DNA of 64,000 bases, from positions 737,928 to 801,927 of the forward strand of contig JANPWX010000034.1 of NCBI GenBank assembly GCA_024734555.1, in the 5' to 3' direction. Position numbers and translations under genes: made by a program. Shown here piece by piece: positions 48,526 to 62,745 of the stretch. This DNA is from Trochalopteron elliotii (Eukaryota; Chordata; Aves; Passeriformes; Leiothrichidae). The notes under the pieces were generated by a model that made no database searches, was not told the DNA's origin, and saw only the letters and a program-made list of their open reading frames with translations. Position 1 is the first letter of the stretch. Each line of letters opens with the position of its first letter.

Positions 48526-51500
48526 CCCTGCTGTTTTTGTGAACTTTTGGATCCAAATAAAGAGAGAATGGTTGAATTAAGCATCTTAATTCTGACTAGC
48601 ACATACTGTGTGTTCAGCCAAAGAGGTCTAAGCTAATACCCCCATACTCTGAAAAAATTACCTTCTTCTGCTCCTCCAGGAGCCACAGTCTCACTTGCAG
48701 AGATATCTAAACTGCTCTGATAATCTTTGTATTGAGGTCCTGTAAAGTGCAGTGCTGTCTTCCTCAGCACAAGTTAAAAGATATGGTCAAATTAAAAAAT
48801 TGCTGACTTTGTTGCGAGCAGTGGGTTAATTTTTCTTGTTTTGTAGGTCTTTCACCTGTTTGGGCAATGGCACGTGCAAGGATGTCAGTACTTTTGGAGA
48901 GTAGTGTTCACAGTGCAAGATGCCTGTGACAGATTTAAGGCTATGGTTTCATTGTTTTGGGAAGGAAAAAAAAACAACTTGTGGATCCTACAGGCCTTTT
49001 GGAGAACCAGACACTTCATTTCTCTAAGAGCAACACCAGTGCTGCCTGTATTTCATGTACTGTGTGTTCTATACATTTCCAGTATTACTAGAGGTGTAAT
49101 TTCACAGAGAACTTGCATTTTCCAGATCACTTCAGAGCACACAGAAATAAAGCACCCATTACCCTGCAGCCACAGCTTCCTCTCCTGCTCCTTCCACAGC
49201 CCAGCAGGGCAGCAGTTGTGCAGTGTTTACATTGGGCACAGAAGGGTGCACTGCTTGCATTTAAAACTTGCTCTGAAGACTCTGGTATTTTCTCTTAACA
49301 CAGCAACAGTGATTTAATTTCTGGAGCTAAATTCCTGACAGAAGCAGATGACAAAAAGCAAACTTTATGACAAAATGCAGGGTTGTGGTTTTGGGCAGAG
49401 GTTCTTTCCTAAGTTGATGCTTTTCAGTTGTGTACATGTTTAGGTTTGTCACTGAGCCAGTCTGAGAAGGAGCATTTGATAGGTTTGTGAAGCTGCCCTG
49501 TGTGCTGCTGAGAGGCAGGAGCTGACTGATCCCTTTCTTGTGGGCTGAGTGCTCAGGGCTCACTGGAGCACCCTTGGCCACTGCCTAATGAGCTCAGTGA
49601 TCTCAGCATCTTCAGGCTGCTCTAAGTGACTGTGTTTTTGCATGAAAGCAAAACTGAGGGTGTTCCACTTCCTCCTATTTTGCTTTTGGGACAAGTTATA
49701 ATTAATCTCCTCTTGCCTTTGTGAGCCCTAAGCACTGCATAAGCAATAATAATCAAGGTTAAAAATTCAACACCACAGTGATTTTTATTTTCAGGGACCT
49801 CTACCAGCATTACACAGTTAACTGTCACAACGTTTCTGCTGTAAATGAGCATTGGGTTCATTTTTATGTGGGGGAACCTTCTGCTGAAGTGCAGGGCTGT
49901 GTTGAAAGCACAAAGGAAACAAATGGTGCCGTTGGGATGGATTCCAAGAACACTTTTTGCCAGAATAAAGAGGATGCCTTGGGTTTACCTGGCAAGGGAG
50001 AATATATGATAATGCATCACCTCTGTACCTGCTGGGAAGAGCAGGCATCTCCCCACGGCATCCCAGGGGGCTGTACCATGCATGTTTTCAGCTGTGCACT
50101 GACAGCTGCAGGTGCTTTCCTGTCAGACAGTGTGGAAGGTGCCTGCCTGGCTCTCTGCTGCTGTGTTGATCACTTGCAGAGGTGTTCACCTCGTGCTCAT
50201 TAACTTGCTGGTGCAGGGCACGCTGGAACAGTCAGGCAGGATTTGTCTGGGGGAATGAGGAAACGCTGTAAAAATCAGGATCAGAATTTACTTTTTAATC
50301 TGACTGCCTTTGGGCTGCTGGTCTCCACGTGGGACATTATCTGTGGCACAAGGAATGCTCCAGTGATTGCTTTTAGACTGTTTTGGTTTTTTTCCAGTCA
50401 TGGAGTTGTTTCCCTGGCAGTATCCCTGTGGTAAAGGCAGGTGGACATTAAAAGGGAGAATGTGGATATGCAGATGAAATGCCAGTGTGAACAATATTCC
50501 CACCTCAGCACTCCGGATCTGCATCTCTGGATCAGGTCTGCCCTGTCTCAGGGGACTTTTCTAAAGGGTGTTCTGCAAGCTCCTTGTGTGTCAGGATACC
50601 ACCCTTATGCCACTATTGAAGTTGGACCATGGTCACTCCAGCTTCACCAGTAGTGGGAAAGGCAGTGAAGTGGGAGGATGGTTTCTTTATTCTCTGCTAT
50701 TTCTAAAGCCACAGCATCAAAAACAACAGGAAAATCCAATTCACAGCTTTTTTTTCCCAGACAGTTCCATTGTTTTTGTTTATATCCACAGTCTTCCTAG
50801 TTTGTATAGAAAGAAAAATCTACAGTGGAAAAAAGAATATCTTAAAAATAAGAAAAATCCCCACAGAGCTCTGGAGGAGATCACAAAAAGTTTTCCAAGT
50901 TTAATTGTTGCAGAGAGATGCACCTGTAAGGCACATCTGGGTCTGCATGTGTGGCTTTGCCTGGTGAAAAAGGGGCATGTTAGAGGCAGAATCCTGGCAG
51001 TGGTTAAGCCAGTGGGATTTTTGCCAGTGATTTTAATCAGAGCCAGAATTTCACCCTAGGTCTATAATCTTGTGTAATCTCCCTTTGAAGTCACATGGAT
51101 TTTTAACCAATGTGTTATGTAACACCAAAACAGTTCACTATCCACCCAATAATGTCTGTTCCCTGCGTAACCAAAACGAAATGTTCCAAACCATGTTTTC
51201 CAAAACCTGAGATGAGATTGAATTAAAAACCTTTTTTCCCCCATTTTTCTGAAATATTTGGTGTTTGTAGAGTCACTTTGAAGCTATGGGTGGATTAGTC
51301 TTTTTTAAACCCCTTGTCTGACCTTGTAGCTAACCACATTTAAAACTTGATGTTTGGGACAAAGATTTATGTTGTTCCCTTTCAGCCTGAACTATTCTCT
51401 GATCTCACAGTCCTGCTTTAGATCTCAGAGAAATGCCTTTTAGGCTCATCTGCTGATTAAGAAACTGATAGGCTGCCAAAAACACAGATTGTCCCATTAA

Positions 51501-54500
51501 AATGAATAAAATTATAAACCCTAATAATTCCTTATAAGAATTTGAGTTTGGGGTTTTTTCTCTTCATATTTGGGGCCCATTAGCCAGTGACCAGCTCTAC
51601 TGAAACCTGAGGAAATCCCATTTCCATCTTACATAGCCCCAGAATTTCACTCTATCATCAATGCAACATCTGGGATTTTAAGACTGAAGGTGTGTATTGA
51701 GCCTGCTGAACTAAAAGAGAGAAGGTGGTATGAAAATATGTTCAGTATGGAAATAAAGTACTTCCATGTCAGAGACAATTAGAGGAGTATCACATAAAAC
51801 CATTGTTTTGAGACAAGAACTCCTGTGTAATTTTAAAAGGAGTTGTTTCTTTCAGATCTTAAAGGTTAAGAATATTTGGATTTTCAATACAAGACTGGCC
51901 AAAGCCCCACGCACCCTGGTTTAAGTTCTCTGTTGATCCTACTTTCAGTAGGAGCTGGGTCTAAAGACTTAGAAATTCCTTCCCCTTTGAATTGTTTTAT
52001 GACTTTGAATCATGCACAGATCTCCTTAAATAAGCATTAGTAAATCCTTGTCAAAAACAGACTATAAATTATCAGGTGACAGTATACAGGTTCTCTTTCC
52101 AGTGCATTTTGGCTTTAAATTCTCTATTTACACAGGACTGAAAGCTGGATTTTTGCTTTACTTTACTAAAAGTCAGAAGGTATGTCAGTGACAGAGGCAA
52201 CTTTTAATTCCTGACCTGATGGCCTGATAATACAAGTCTTCCAGGACTGTGGAATTGTTACCTACTTCTGTGAAGATTTTATACTTTGCAACAACAGCAT
52301 CTTAATTCACAAGTAAAATTGCCGTTGACCTGGTTCATATACACATATTTTAATTTTAAAGCAGTTAAGGAAAACTTTCTGGCTGTATTAATCTATTTTT
52401 ATTGTCAGTTTAATGAGTTACTTTTTTTACCTTATAGCAATACCTTGGTGGTTTGAGTTTTGTTAAAAATAACCGACTGACAGTTCCTGTTTCTTTGTGC
52501 CTCCTTAATTTGTGTGATTTTTATCTTTTTTTTTTAACTGTTCATTTCCTTTTAGCTCTTTTCTTAAAAGAAAAACCTCTGCCTTTGCAGATCAGTCATG
52601 TTTGAATGAATTTGCAAGTATCTGACTCAAGCTAAATTTGCTGTAGAGCACATCTTTGTGAAGCCTTGAGTTTTCTTTGTTGAGGGTTAACTATATAATA
52701 CTTTCATTTGAATGTTTCAGCCTGGGAATTGTTTCAAGTGGTGGATTAAGAGGTTTGTCTAAAGTACTCAGGAATGCAGGATTTGCAACAGCAGGTGAAA
52801 TAATTTGTCAGTTATGTCTGGTAACCTGCCTCCAGCAGTTGTCAGGCTCTGTGGCCGTGGTGAAAATTTGTTCTCTTTTTCTCAGCATCCCTTGTACTGG
52901 TTACTTGTATAATGCAGTATAGGATAACTGTGGGAAAACAGATTGTGTTTTTAAAGAATAATTAAGCTCCTTACACTGTAAATTTGACCCATATTTTAAA
53001 ATTTAAAATTTGGTACAGAAAGTTTCAGACTGTAAACCTGATTTTTGTTCCCCTCCCCCCCTAAAATGGACAGAAGGACCTGCTTTTCTAACTTTTCTGC
53101 AGTAATGTGTTTTTTCTATAGAAGTTGATATAGTTGAGAGCAAAAGAATGCTATTAGGCTTAGTGATGTACCCAAGAACTACTTTAAGAAAATAATTGCT
53201 AATCAAGAGATGACCAGAAATAGAAATCAGCGAATCAAAATTTGTTTGGTTGAAATAAGGCCATATTTCTAAATAAGAAGATGACCATGGGCTCAGTACC
53301 ACTTCTGGGACCCATCATTGGTAACCTGAGAGTTAAAATCTGCATCTGATATTTGGGAATTGGGGGCCAAAGGAAGCATGTCCTGCTGTCATGACTGCCA
53401 GCCCTGACCTGTCACCACAGTGGCCTTTCCTTATTGTCATCCTGAGCAATCAGGGACAGAAAGATGGACATATAACTATATAATCTCTCTGTCTAGCTCC
53501 CAAATGACAGCCAAACAGGAAGGTTCAGGGATTTTTTTTTCCCCCATTTCTCTTCTAGTTTGTCTTTTCAGAGAGTGCAGGCTGTAATCAGTCATGTGGC
53601 TTTTCTTTTGCATCATGACTGTCAGCACCTGAAGGAAAATCTTAAATTGCCAAGCACTGCTATAAATTGGACAGGTTGCTGCATGGCTGGTTGGGCATTG
53701 TACCCTGCGTGTGTTTCTCCAGCTAAAACAAAAGGAATAAAGATTTGTGTTGAAATGGAAGCTTTACATTTTTGGCTGCTTTGAATTCTCTTTCTTCACT
53801 TCTACACTTGGAGCAAAACCATTTTGAAGACAGTGTTTACTGCTTTGATACCAATTAGGGCAGTGTTTCTCTGTCTCGAAACTCCAAAACTTGCTTAATT
53901 ATTAAATGTCATACTATGCCAGGGTCATATTTCACCCTTGCACTCTCAAAAGCTATTTATTATATAAATATTTCCACAGCAAGCCCACTGTGGTGGAACA
54001 GGGCTTTCCTCAGTGTTACCCAGAGAGCATGTGAAGGAAAATCCATAAGCAGCAAAGCAGACAAGGACAGTGCTGGCACTTGGTGTTACAGTGCAGTGAA
54101 AGCCAGTTCACCTTTTCCAGCTCCATTCTTCAGCCAGTTTCATAAACCATGAGAAGATGAAGAAGGGTGTGTTGGCTGAGGAACATTAATGAGTCAGGAA
54201 GCTTTTTGCTCTTGAATTGTGATTGATGACTTTATGGGCACTCTTTGTGCTGTGTTCTTAAGAAACGAAATGGAAAATGCTTTTGGGTTTTGCAAGAATG
54301 CTTAAGAGGTAGTTGAAGTGTTTGATGAACAGCCTGTGTGGGATCTTAGCCTGCTTGGAGCATTTTGCAGTGTGAAAATAGCATTTTAAAAGAGATCAGA
54401 AAATCTACTTGACCTGTTTGTGAGTTGAACTTTGCACTTTTTCTGGAGCTCTCTTTCCTTTCCAGCAAGATCCCTGGGTCTTGCTGGAGGACAGGTACCG

Positions 54501-57335
54501 TTTCTGGTAAAATAAAGCCACAGTTCTAGTGCCAAACAAGAGGACTTGAGACACAAAGGTTGGCCCCTGCAGCACCTTGCCTGTTCACTGTGGGAGCAGA
54601 GGATGGCCTAACCCCTTCTGTCCACCAATCTCACCTGGAGTTGTGAGTGCACAGGGAAAGTGGATTTGATGTGTTTGAAGGAGCAAGAATGGCTATCAGT
54701 GTGTATGTGTTTGTTCATGTGCTTTTGGGGTTATTTTCTTTGTTAATTATGTTATTTATTGAAAAGTATAGACTTTGCATGGAGTCCTGTTTGTGGACTG
54801 TTGTTTGGTACCATGAATTGAATACCTAAGCACTGAATGAAAGGCAAAAAAACTATTACAAATTTTATTCTTGTAAGAATATCTTGAAGACTGCAACATG
54901 TGAGAGGACTCTTGGAACACTTAAAACCAGGACTATTCAAATACATCATTTTCTTTCCATTTGTTATATGGGGTGAAGGGAAGCAGATCTGATGTTACAA
55001 AAATTGTATTTCATTCCTGCTGTGAATCATCACACAGTTCATGATTGTCTGTCGTGGGAGAAAACAATTGAAACTAGGATGGATTCAGCCTTTATGAAAT
55101 CCAAGCCAAGGTCTTAAGCCCCATTGTTGTGACACACCCTCTGGAAGGTGGATCTTAGATCACTCAGTCCAGGCTCCTGCATTAAGGCAGAATAGGTGTA
55201 GCTGGACTGGACTGAGGCCATGGATGGCAGATTAGTCACAAAAATCCAGCAGGATCAATGAAAGGAGGGAATTCCTGCTAAAGCAGCAGATGGTGCTTCC
55301 ACAACCAACTCTCCCATCCTGGCCCTGCTTCTGCTGAATCCAGGTGGGAAGAGGAGATAATGCTGCAATTTCCCTTATCCAAGACAACCCTCTCCCTGAA
55401 AGTGGAGTGTGTGGAGTGTGTGGGATGCTACAAAACTTAGATGCAGCCTCCAAAGCTATCAGACCATCTCTGGCTAAGCTCTTTTTGATAGAAGCTTTTA
55501 CTAGAAAGATCTACCACCTCCCAAAGCAGCAGGTTCTTCAGCATCCCTTGGCTGTCTTTTAAACTTTGTGGTCATATTGACAGGAAATTATCCCTGCTCT
55601 CCATCCTAAATCTTACTTCCTGCAAATTAAGTTAATTTACCTTTGTTCTTGGCTTAGTGACCATGGAGAGTATTTGACCACTGACATGTTTATTTTTTGT
55701 CTTCTCTTTCCTAGTCTGGAAACCCCAGTTCTATCAACACATAGACCATATGTGAGAATCCTCCTCTGGTTCTCTGGACTGCTCCATTTTGGAGCACTGT
55801 GTTGTTTTGAAGATGCTCTGAGCAAACAACATCTAAAATTAGACTCACAGAAGTCTTATGGAGTGGGAAAATTGCCTGTAATGCTGTCTGACAGCTCTCC
55901 CAATGCACCCATTTGGATACATCTGGGGTTTTTTTGCAGTTTTGTGTCACTGACTCATCCTCGAGTAGTTCTCCCTTTTAGCAGCCTGGCTAATAGCCAG
56001 CTGTTCCCTGCTTCATATTTAGGTGTTGTCTCCCTTCTTTCTCCAACCTGTTGTAGTTTACAGTTTTTCATTTCATGGATGAGGATCTTTTTTGGCTTGC
56101 AGGATCACACTGGTTACTTTTACTGTCCCTAAAACAGCTGAGAAACCTCATACAATCGAAATAAAATTATTTCATCATTATTATGAAGTTTCTTCTCAAA
56201 TCAGTTATCTAGATGATAAATAAGGCACTGCCTATAACCAGACCAATAGTGATGCCATGCAGGAGACTTCCAGCATTAGTGACAAGTTACTAACTCCTCT
56301 TTTGAGAGCTTTCTGAGAGGGGACACTCTCACAGTGATTTTTTTATCTGTACTTTATTTCTCTAATTTGGTTATGAGAGTGTGCTGTGTGAGAACATAGT
56401 AAGTTTTACAGCATTTTACCCTTCTTTCTTGATTCACAGGCTTTTTAAAAGCTGCTTCAGATTATATTAGATTAGTTTGTAGGAGTTATTTGTACATTTA
56501 TTTGTAACTGCCTATGGAGGATTTATTACCTGCCTGTGTAAGATATTTATCTGTCATATGGCAACAATTCATTGGTCCCCCAAAATAATCCTGAATTACA
56601 GAATAATTTGTGCCTTCTACTCTGTAATTCCATCATTTAGATAATTGAAAGTACCAGTCTGAGAGAAGAAAACATCAGTGCAGTAACTTTTTTTTTCATA
56701 TCTATTTTTGGAAGCCTTTGTTTACTGCCTATTTAGAAATTGAGAAAAAAAGAATGAAAGATTTTTCTCTGCAGGCCTCAGTGGTCATCGGTGACAGTAT
56801 GGCTGTTATTTGAATGGGCAGAAAGTGCTTCTCATGGTGGTGGAGAGCAGAGCATTATTTTCTTTGGAAACAGAAGTGTTTGAGAAGTTTCTAGACACCT
56901 TTTTTTTTTTTCTTTCTGTGCTTGAAAATGACCTAAGGTTGTATTACTTATTATTTTGTGTTATTGTTGTCAATCTAAGACTGTTCTGGCATGTTACACA
57001 TCCTGCATCTCTAGAAATATTCTCTGCTCTGACATTTCACAGCATCTGTGTGTAGACAATGTTTTCTCGAGTATCTTTATTTTTTAAGGTTTGAGTAATA
57101 ACAAATGTGCCATTTTTAAGTTTTCACAGGTAAACACAGTGAGGGTCTTGAAAAGACTCTGCTGATTTCTGACCTGAAGGGTCTGGGATGGAAACAAACC
57201 TAGGAAGGGGCTTTGGTGAGCAAAGGAGAGGAGAGCAGTCCTGTACTAAGCAGGTAGGAAAAGTGGGGTTTGTGGAGCCCAAAGGTCACTGTGGAGTCAG
57301 TCCTTCCCTGGGTTGATTCCAGCTCTTTTTGGTTT

Positions 57336-57360
57336 AAAAAAAAAAAAACAAAACCAAAAA
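57336..57360. repeat. A-rich low-complexity tract
   Basis: An A13 run followed by CAAAACCAAAAAC. Same class as the other A/C tracts in the window. Confidence 0.8.
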
Positions 57361-57950
57361 CTAGCCCAGTGTTTGGCTGTTAGTTTGAACGGCTTGTGTG
57401 TGTGAGATCTGAACTGCAGAGCTATCCTGGCTCTGAAAGCAACATCTTGCTAATCAAGAAGATTCCCAAAAAAGCCATTTTCCAAAATCTGCTGGTGCAT
57501 TTTTTCTGTCTTGACAAAGGAATAAGGAGTATGTGTACTTATTCATCCCTCTGGGCAGTTTCTCAGCCTTCACTGAATTATGAGCTTTTATTTTAGCTTT
57601 TTTTAAAAGTCCTTAATTCTGTAACAGTCCCTAATCCTCACCTTCCCAATTATCCAGGTGTGACCATTTTTACTTTTTGAGGCAACCCTGTTAGCAGCAA
57701 CACCAAACACATAATGCTTAATTTTTTAAAAAAATCTAAAAAAAAAAGGGCCACAGAAAGGAAAATGTAAGTACAAACAAACTTATAAACTTGCTTGGGA
57801 AAGCAGCATCACCGTGGGCAGTAAAGAAGTTGTTGAAGTGGAACAATGTGGCAAACCTGACGTTGATTGGATTTGAGGCTCTAATCACTTTCCCTTGCAC
57901 ATGAGTCTCATATCTGTTGTTAACTTTAATGAGACTTATGTGCCAAGCCT

Positions 57951-57981
57951 GCAAGGAGAATTGGTCCTTAATTCTCCTTGC
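57951..57981. repeat. Perfect 12-bp inverted repeat (hairpin)
   Basis: Left arm GCAAGGAGAATT (57,951-57,962), loop GGTCCTT (57,963-57,969), right arm AATTCTCCTTGC (57,970-57,981). The arms are exact reverse complements; the flanking T residues do not pair. It could fold as a hairpin in RNA or single-stranded DNA. It lies outside any recognised repeat. Confidence 0.9.
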
Positions 57982-60900
57982 TGCCAAACTGTTTCATTAG
58001 GAAGTATTTCCATGTCTTCCTGTGGAAGTTTCAGCTGGCAGTACCAACACAGACACAGTGCTGGCAATGAGGAATTCTCCTCACTTCTGGGAGCTGTGGT
58101 GGGAGAAGGGCTGGGGTAGATCCAACACTTGTGCCAACAAGTGCATGACTAAAGATCTAAAGCTTCTTACCTCCTGCTTGCTCCTGCAGTGGCTCTGGAG
58201 GAATGGCTCTCTGCTTTTCCTTCCTTAGTTTCTAAAAAGGAGAAGCAGTTGTCCCTATGTCCCTGATGGAGCTATTGGGAGGATGAATTAGGACGTGTTT
58301 GTGGAATTCTGGGCGTGAGAAGTTTTATTTGAATGTTACTCCTTATTAACCCTGCCAGCATTCCTCTGAACTTTGATGGCAATCTTTGGCCTACAAATAT
58401 TGTATGTGATTCCATAGAAATGAATACCAGGTGAGCAGCTTCACCACATTTTGCAGTGGCTTAATGAGTATGTTTATAGTAATGATCTTATAAACCCAGA
58501 GTAATTGAACAACAAGCCACTAATCAGTCACAGCCTGGAAAATCCTAATTTGGGGCCACTTTCTACTTCCATCTGCATAACATTTTAAATTTGTTGCTTT
58601 TCATTTTCATGCTAATTTACCCTGTGTGTGTCAAAGACTGCTTCAGCCTGCTGGCAGCTCAGGAATGGGAGCAGACCTGCTGCTCCTTGGCAGCAGGTGA
58701 GTGCCTTGGCCCTTGAAGAGCCGTTCAGATTCACATTTCCCCAGCAGCTCAGCCAGGCCTCTTTGCTGCAGAGCTTTTCTGGGGGAAATTCCCAACTTAT
58801 TTTCAAACTTCTGAATAGCATTTTGGCTTCAGAGTTTCCTTCTGCTCCCAGCACCCTGAGGGTTTGCCTTCTGGGCTGCCTTGGCTCCAGAATTCAGATC
58901 TTTTTGGCTTGGAGGTGACATTATTTAGGAATTACTCAAAAACCTTTCAACCACGTAGGACAAACAAAGAGAACCGAATTACCATTTTAAGGTGTTGAAG
59001 TACTACAGGAAGGTAGGATGTTTTTCCTGGAGTTGTTCTTAGTTGCCATAGTTGATACAAATATTCCTTTAGTTCTATGTAATATTATTTGTGGTCAGAA
59101 ATATTCATGGATATCAGAAGGGAAACATGACCTGTGGAGCTTGCTGTTGTTGGCAGTGTAATACAGACTCTGGGTTGCTATTGATATTAATATATGATAT
59201 TTGTTAGCAAACAATATTTGAGGGTTGTCAGTCATTGGGAGGTCTGCTGTGGGTCATTTTGGGCTTTCTTGGCTCCTTCACTAGCAAAGCTCAATGTCAT
59301 TTGGGATAACATTAAACTGAATTTTCCAGACTAACCCTGCACTCTTTCAAACTGAAAATGCAATTCCTGTGAGTTGAGCTGGTGACAGCCCTTCAGCAAA
59401 AACATGTATTTTGTTTTTCACTAATTACAATGCTCGAAGATCTCCTAAGTGAAACATATTGAGTTATATGTGGGTTGTCAGTCATGATTTCCTTTGCTCA
59501 TGCTGCATTCCTACATAGAAAAATAAGCTAAATTATAGATTGTCACTTCCTTTAGTAGCTCTTACAAGAAATGGGCACATCTCAGTTGCTCAACCTCTGG
59601 CCAGTAATGATGCCTATACTGCTTTACATGGGTGTCTGACGTGTTTTTCTCAGCTTGTTTTTGTGGATATGGATGGTAACTTTGGGATTTTGCCTTGTTT
59701 TTCTCATATACAACTTTACTGGGGTGTTTGTCTTACTTCAGCCCTTGAGGAACAAAATTTATCTCGTAGGCTTGATCTACATGGCAACAACACGGAGAAA
59801 AGATGTAATCATGCTGTAATATGTGCATTTTATTTCTATTTTGTCTTGGGATCCCATACTTCTCTCTTCTGTTGCCTGTTTTTTTAATCTCATCTTGTTC
59901 CTTCAGTGAAAGCAACAAATCAAAAGGTTTTGGTTAGGAGAAATGGCAACAGAATATCAAAGTCAGTTGAAATATATTAGCTGTTAGTAGTTTTGGGATG
60001 ACACAGTAGCATTATCCGAGGGATATTATGGATTTTTTTCCCCAAGGGCATCTTTACATTCCCACTTAGGGAATCTGGTGTGTAGCTGTGAACTTCTTAC
60101 TGAAATGTTACACAGCTACAAGACTGGGCCTAAAAAGCTGAGGTTGCTGAGATGGCTTTGATTTAACCTTTCTCTGTGTGTGATAGAAATCACAGTTCCC
60201 TGAGTGTGAAGAAGGTAATTTCAGTGCTCACTGTGAGAGCTTGTGATGTGTCTGACTCCTGAAGAAGCACCTAGTGCTGCTCGGTGTGATGGGCTGAGGG
60301 CCAGGGTTTGGGACAGGCTGCCCTTTAGTGCCTCTGTGAAGGTCCACACATCCCATCCCTGCTGAAAAAAATACTGTGTCCCCTTGAAGAGGAAAGTTTC
60401 AGCTTCCATTCCCTCCCACAGTTAGTCTCACAGGCTCATGGCTGTTGGGATTTTTTCTTAGGTAAAGTGGTGAGCGATAAATCATCTGCATCTTTTTTTC
60501 TTTTTTTTAGCTAGCTTACAGCTGATTTCCTTCCTCTTTCTCTTTGAAGATCTGAACACTTCTTTTGTAGTTGTTTGTTGAACTGCTGGCCCAAGGTCTG
60601 GTACAGTTCTCAAACTTTTGCAGCTCTGTGGTTACAGAACTTGTTCTAAGATCTCAGGAACTGCGAACTCAGGCCAGAAAGTAAACAGCTCTAAGAGCAG
60701 TACAAAGAGCAGGGTTTTCTTTATTCTTTTGCACAGAGATTGGTGATTGCCAAATATCCGCATCAGGTTTGGGGCCTGAATTGCTTGGGCTGGTGTTTGA
60801 GATTTCAAACAAAAACTGTTCATGATTAACGTAGTGCAAAGCATGGATCTGTTTCCAGTTGTTGTCTTCACTAACCTTTTCACAGTGCTTTGAGCTTCCT

Positions 60901-61702
60901 CTTTGGTCTTCATGAGTTACACAAGGACTTTTCAGTTTGAATTCCTCAAAGAGAGATAAACAGGAGGCAGAGAAATCAAACTAGACTGGCCTTGCTCTCA
61001 GTGCCTTCCTATTGGATTTCATAAACCATTTGTTTAAGCATATTTGTCTTTAGTGGTTAGGAAAACCATCTCTGGGGTTGCTTTAGTTGGCAAAGGTACT
61101 GATCTGTAGAGAACATGCTGTGCATTATGTATGCCTAGTGCTGTTTTATGGACTATCACAAATCAAAGATTTGTTTGAATTTCATCAGATGCTTCTGGCT
61201 ACCCCAGCCCAAATTCATATGTAAGGCCTTTATATAAGCATATGAAAGAAATGTTGAAAGAAATATTGGTAAGGTTACAAATTCAATGCCTCAAAAGCTG
61301 AGAAACATTTGGACATGTTTGTCCAACTCTAGTTCCATTCTTTTCTGCAGATCCATTAGGACACCTATTTATAAACCTGTAAGCTACCACTGGATCTGTG
61401 CTAAGGCACCCTGCCAGGCCTTCAGCTTTCCTCATTGACACTGGGATCCTACTGCTGTCCCCTCTCTGGAGAGGATATGTCAGTCACAAATACCATATTT
61501 TCTGCTGAAGGACTCCAGGCAACTTGGTGAAGTGTTCTCCCATAGAGTGCAGGCCCTGTGTAGATGCTGTGGCAGATGTCAGCCTTGTGCCCTCACCTGT
61601 GCTGTCTCAGATGGAAATAAGGACCTCTGTTTCAGCCACTGAATGCCACCCTATTTTCTATCCTGGGAATTCAAACAGTAAGTCAAACATAGGCATTTGT
61701 GG

Positions 61703-61728
61703 TGAGACACCTGTACTTAGGTGTCTCA
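61703..61728. repeat. Perfect 10-bp inverted repeat
   Basis: Left arm TGAGACACCT (61,703-61,712), loop GTACTT, right arm AGGTGTCTCA (61,719-61,728). Exact complementarity; no known function. Confidence 0.88.
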
Positions 61729-62727
61729 GTCTTAGTTGACTCCTGCCCATAATGTCAGTTTATCCAGTCCCTGTTGCTTTCTTTGGGAGGAATTGGTTGT
61801 GTTTAATCTTTTGGAGGTGGACAGGAAGTGAGGTCTCTCTTGCCCATTCCCAGTGAAGCTGTCTCACTCACGTTATGCCTTCAGCCACTTTGCACTGTCC
61901 CTGCCTCATGCCTGATTCTTAATCCCAACTTCCATTCTGTGGATGTCTGAACTCAGTTTCAATCTCCTTGTCCAGCAAGTATTAGATTCTGTCCTCTCTC
62001 TCTCAATCCCTTGCTCCTTTTGAGATATTCTCAGATACCACAGCTACTTACTTGTTAGTCTGGCCACATTATCTCCCACATTTTCACTCCCCTTATTTAA
62101 AAAACCTCAGTTTGTCACTCCCACTGCTGCCAGTTCTTGTCCAATGTAAACGTGAAAGTCCCTGTGTAAAGTAGTTTAATTTAGGTTCATTTTTGTATAG
62201 AGAACAGAAATGTTTGCCTTATGTGGTCTGTCCTGCCAAGTCATAACTCTTAGACCCAAACCAAGGAGAAACTAGAAATCCCCCTCCAAAATTCACCAGA
62301 AAATTGTTTCTTGTATAGAAATATTCTCAACATTTTTTAGGAACGGCTTAAATATTTTGGCTGAAGTTTTCTCAGATAGTTCCTCTTTGGGCAGACGCAG
62401 CTTTGGAAAATTTCTGCTCTTTCTCATTACGTTTGGCAAGGCTTGAAGGCAACTTAAAACAGGTTGTTAAAATAGCAATTGCAAAATACTGGATTCAGAT
62501 GCAATCCTTGTTTTGAGCATGTGGCTGTAGCTGAAGCCATACATCAAGCTTATGACTTTACAACTACTTTTGTAATGTATTAGAGGCACTGACTTGCTGT
62601 ACAGCTTTCAGAGTAGCTGACACAGAAACTACCTCTTAGTGATTTTCATAAACTGAATAAATTTAGTAGTGGGGTAAGATCAATATGGACTGCTCTGCAT
62701 TGTCCTGTTACCTCATTTCCCCAGTGG

Positions 62728-62745
62728 AAAAAAAAAAAAAAAAAA
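62728..62745. repeat. A18 homopolymer
   Basis: Eighteen consecutive A residues followed by GACACGA. No retrocopy is recognisable upstream. Confidence 0.9.

Noticed and set aside
49778..50203. 141-codon plus-strand open frame after a TTTTCAG acceptor-like site
   Set aside because: The upstream acceptor looks reasonable, but the peptide resembles nothing I know, has a random-looking Cys/His/Ala-rich end, and there is no plausible donor. It is kept here in case transcript data suggest otherwise.
55140..55235. Possible antisense CR1 remnant ('cactcagtccaggctcctgc')
   Set aside because: Only about 20 bases resemble the CR1 'catctagtccaacccc' block, and the flanks do not continue the match.
55674..56132. 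152-codon plus-strand open frame with a CTTTCCTAG acceptor-like start
   Set aside because: The hydrophobic stretches look like chance translation of T-rich DNA. There is no donor in frame and no family similarity.
60290..60365. Possible CR1 remnant ('gggacaggctgccc' and 'catcccatccctg')
   Set aside because: Two short matches only, without the intervening sequence or tail expected of CR1. Chance cannot be excluded.
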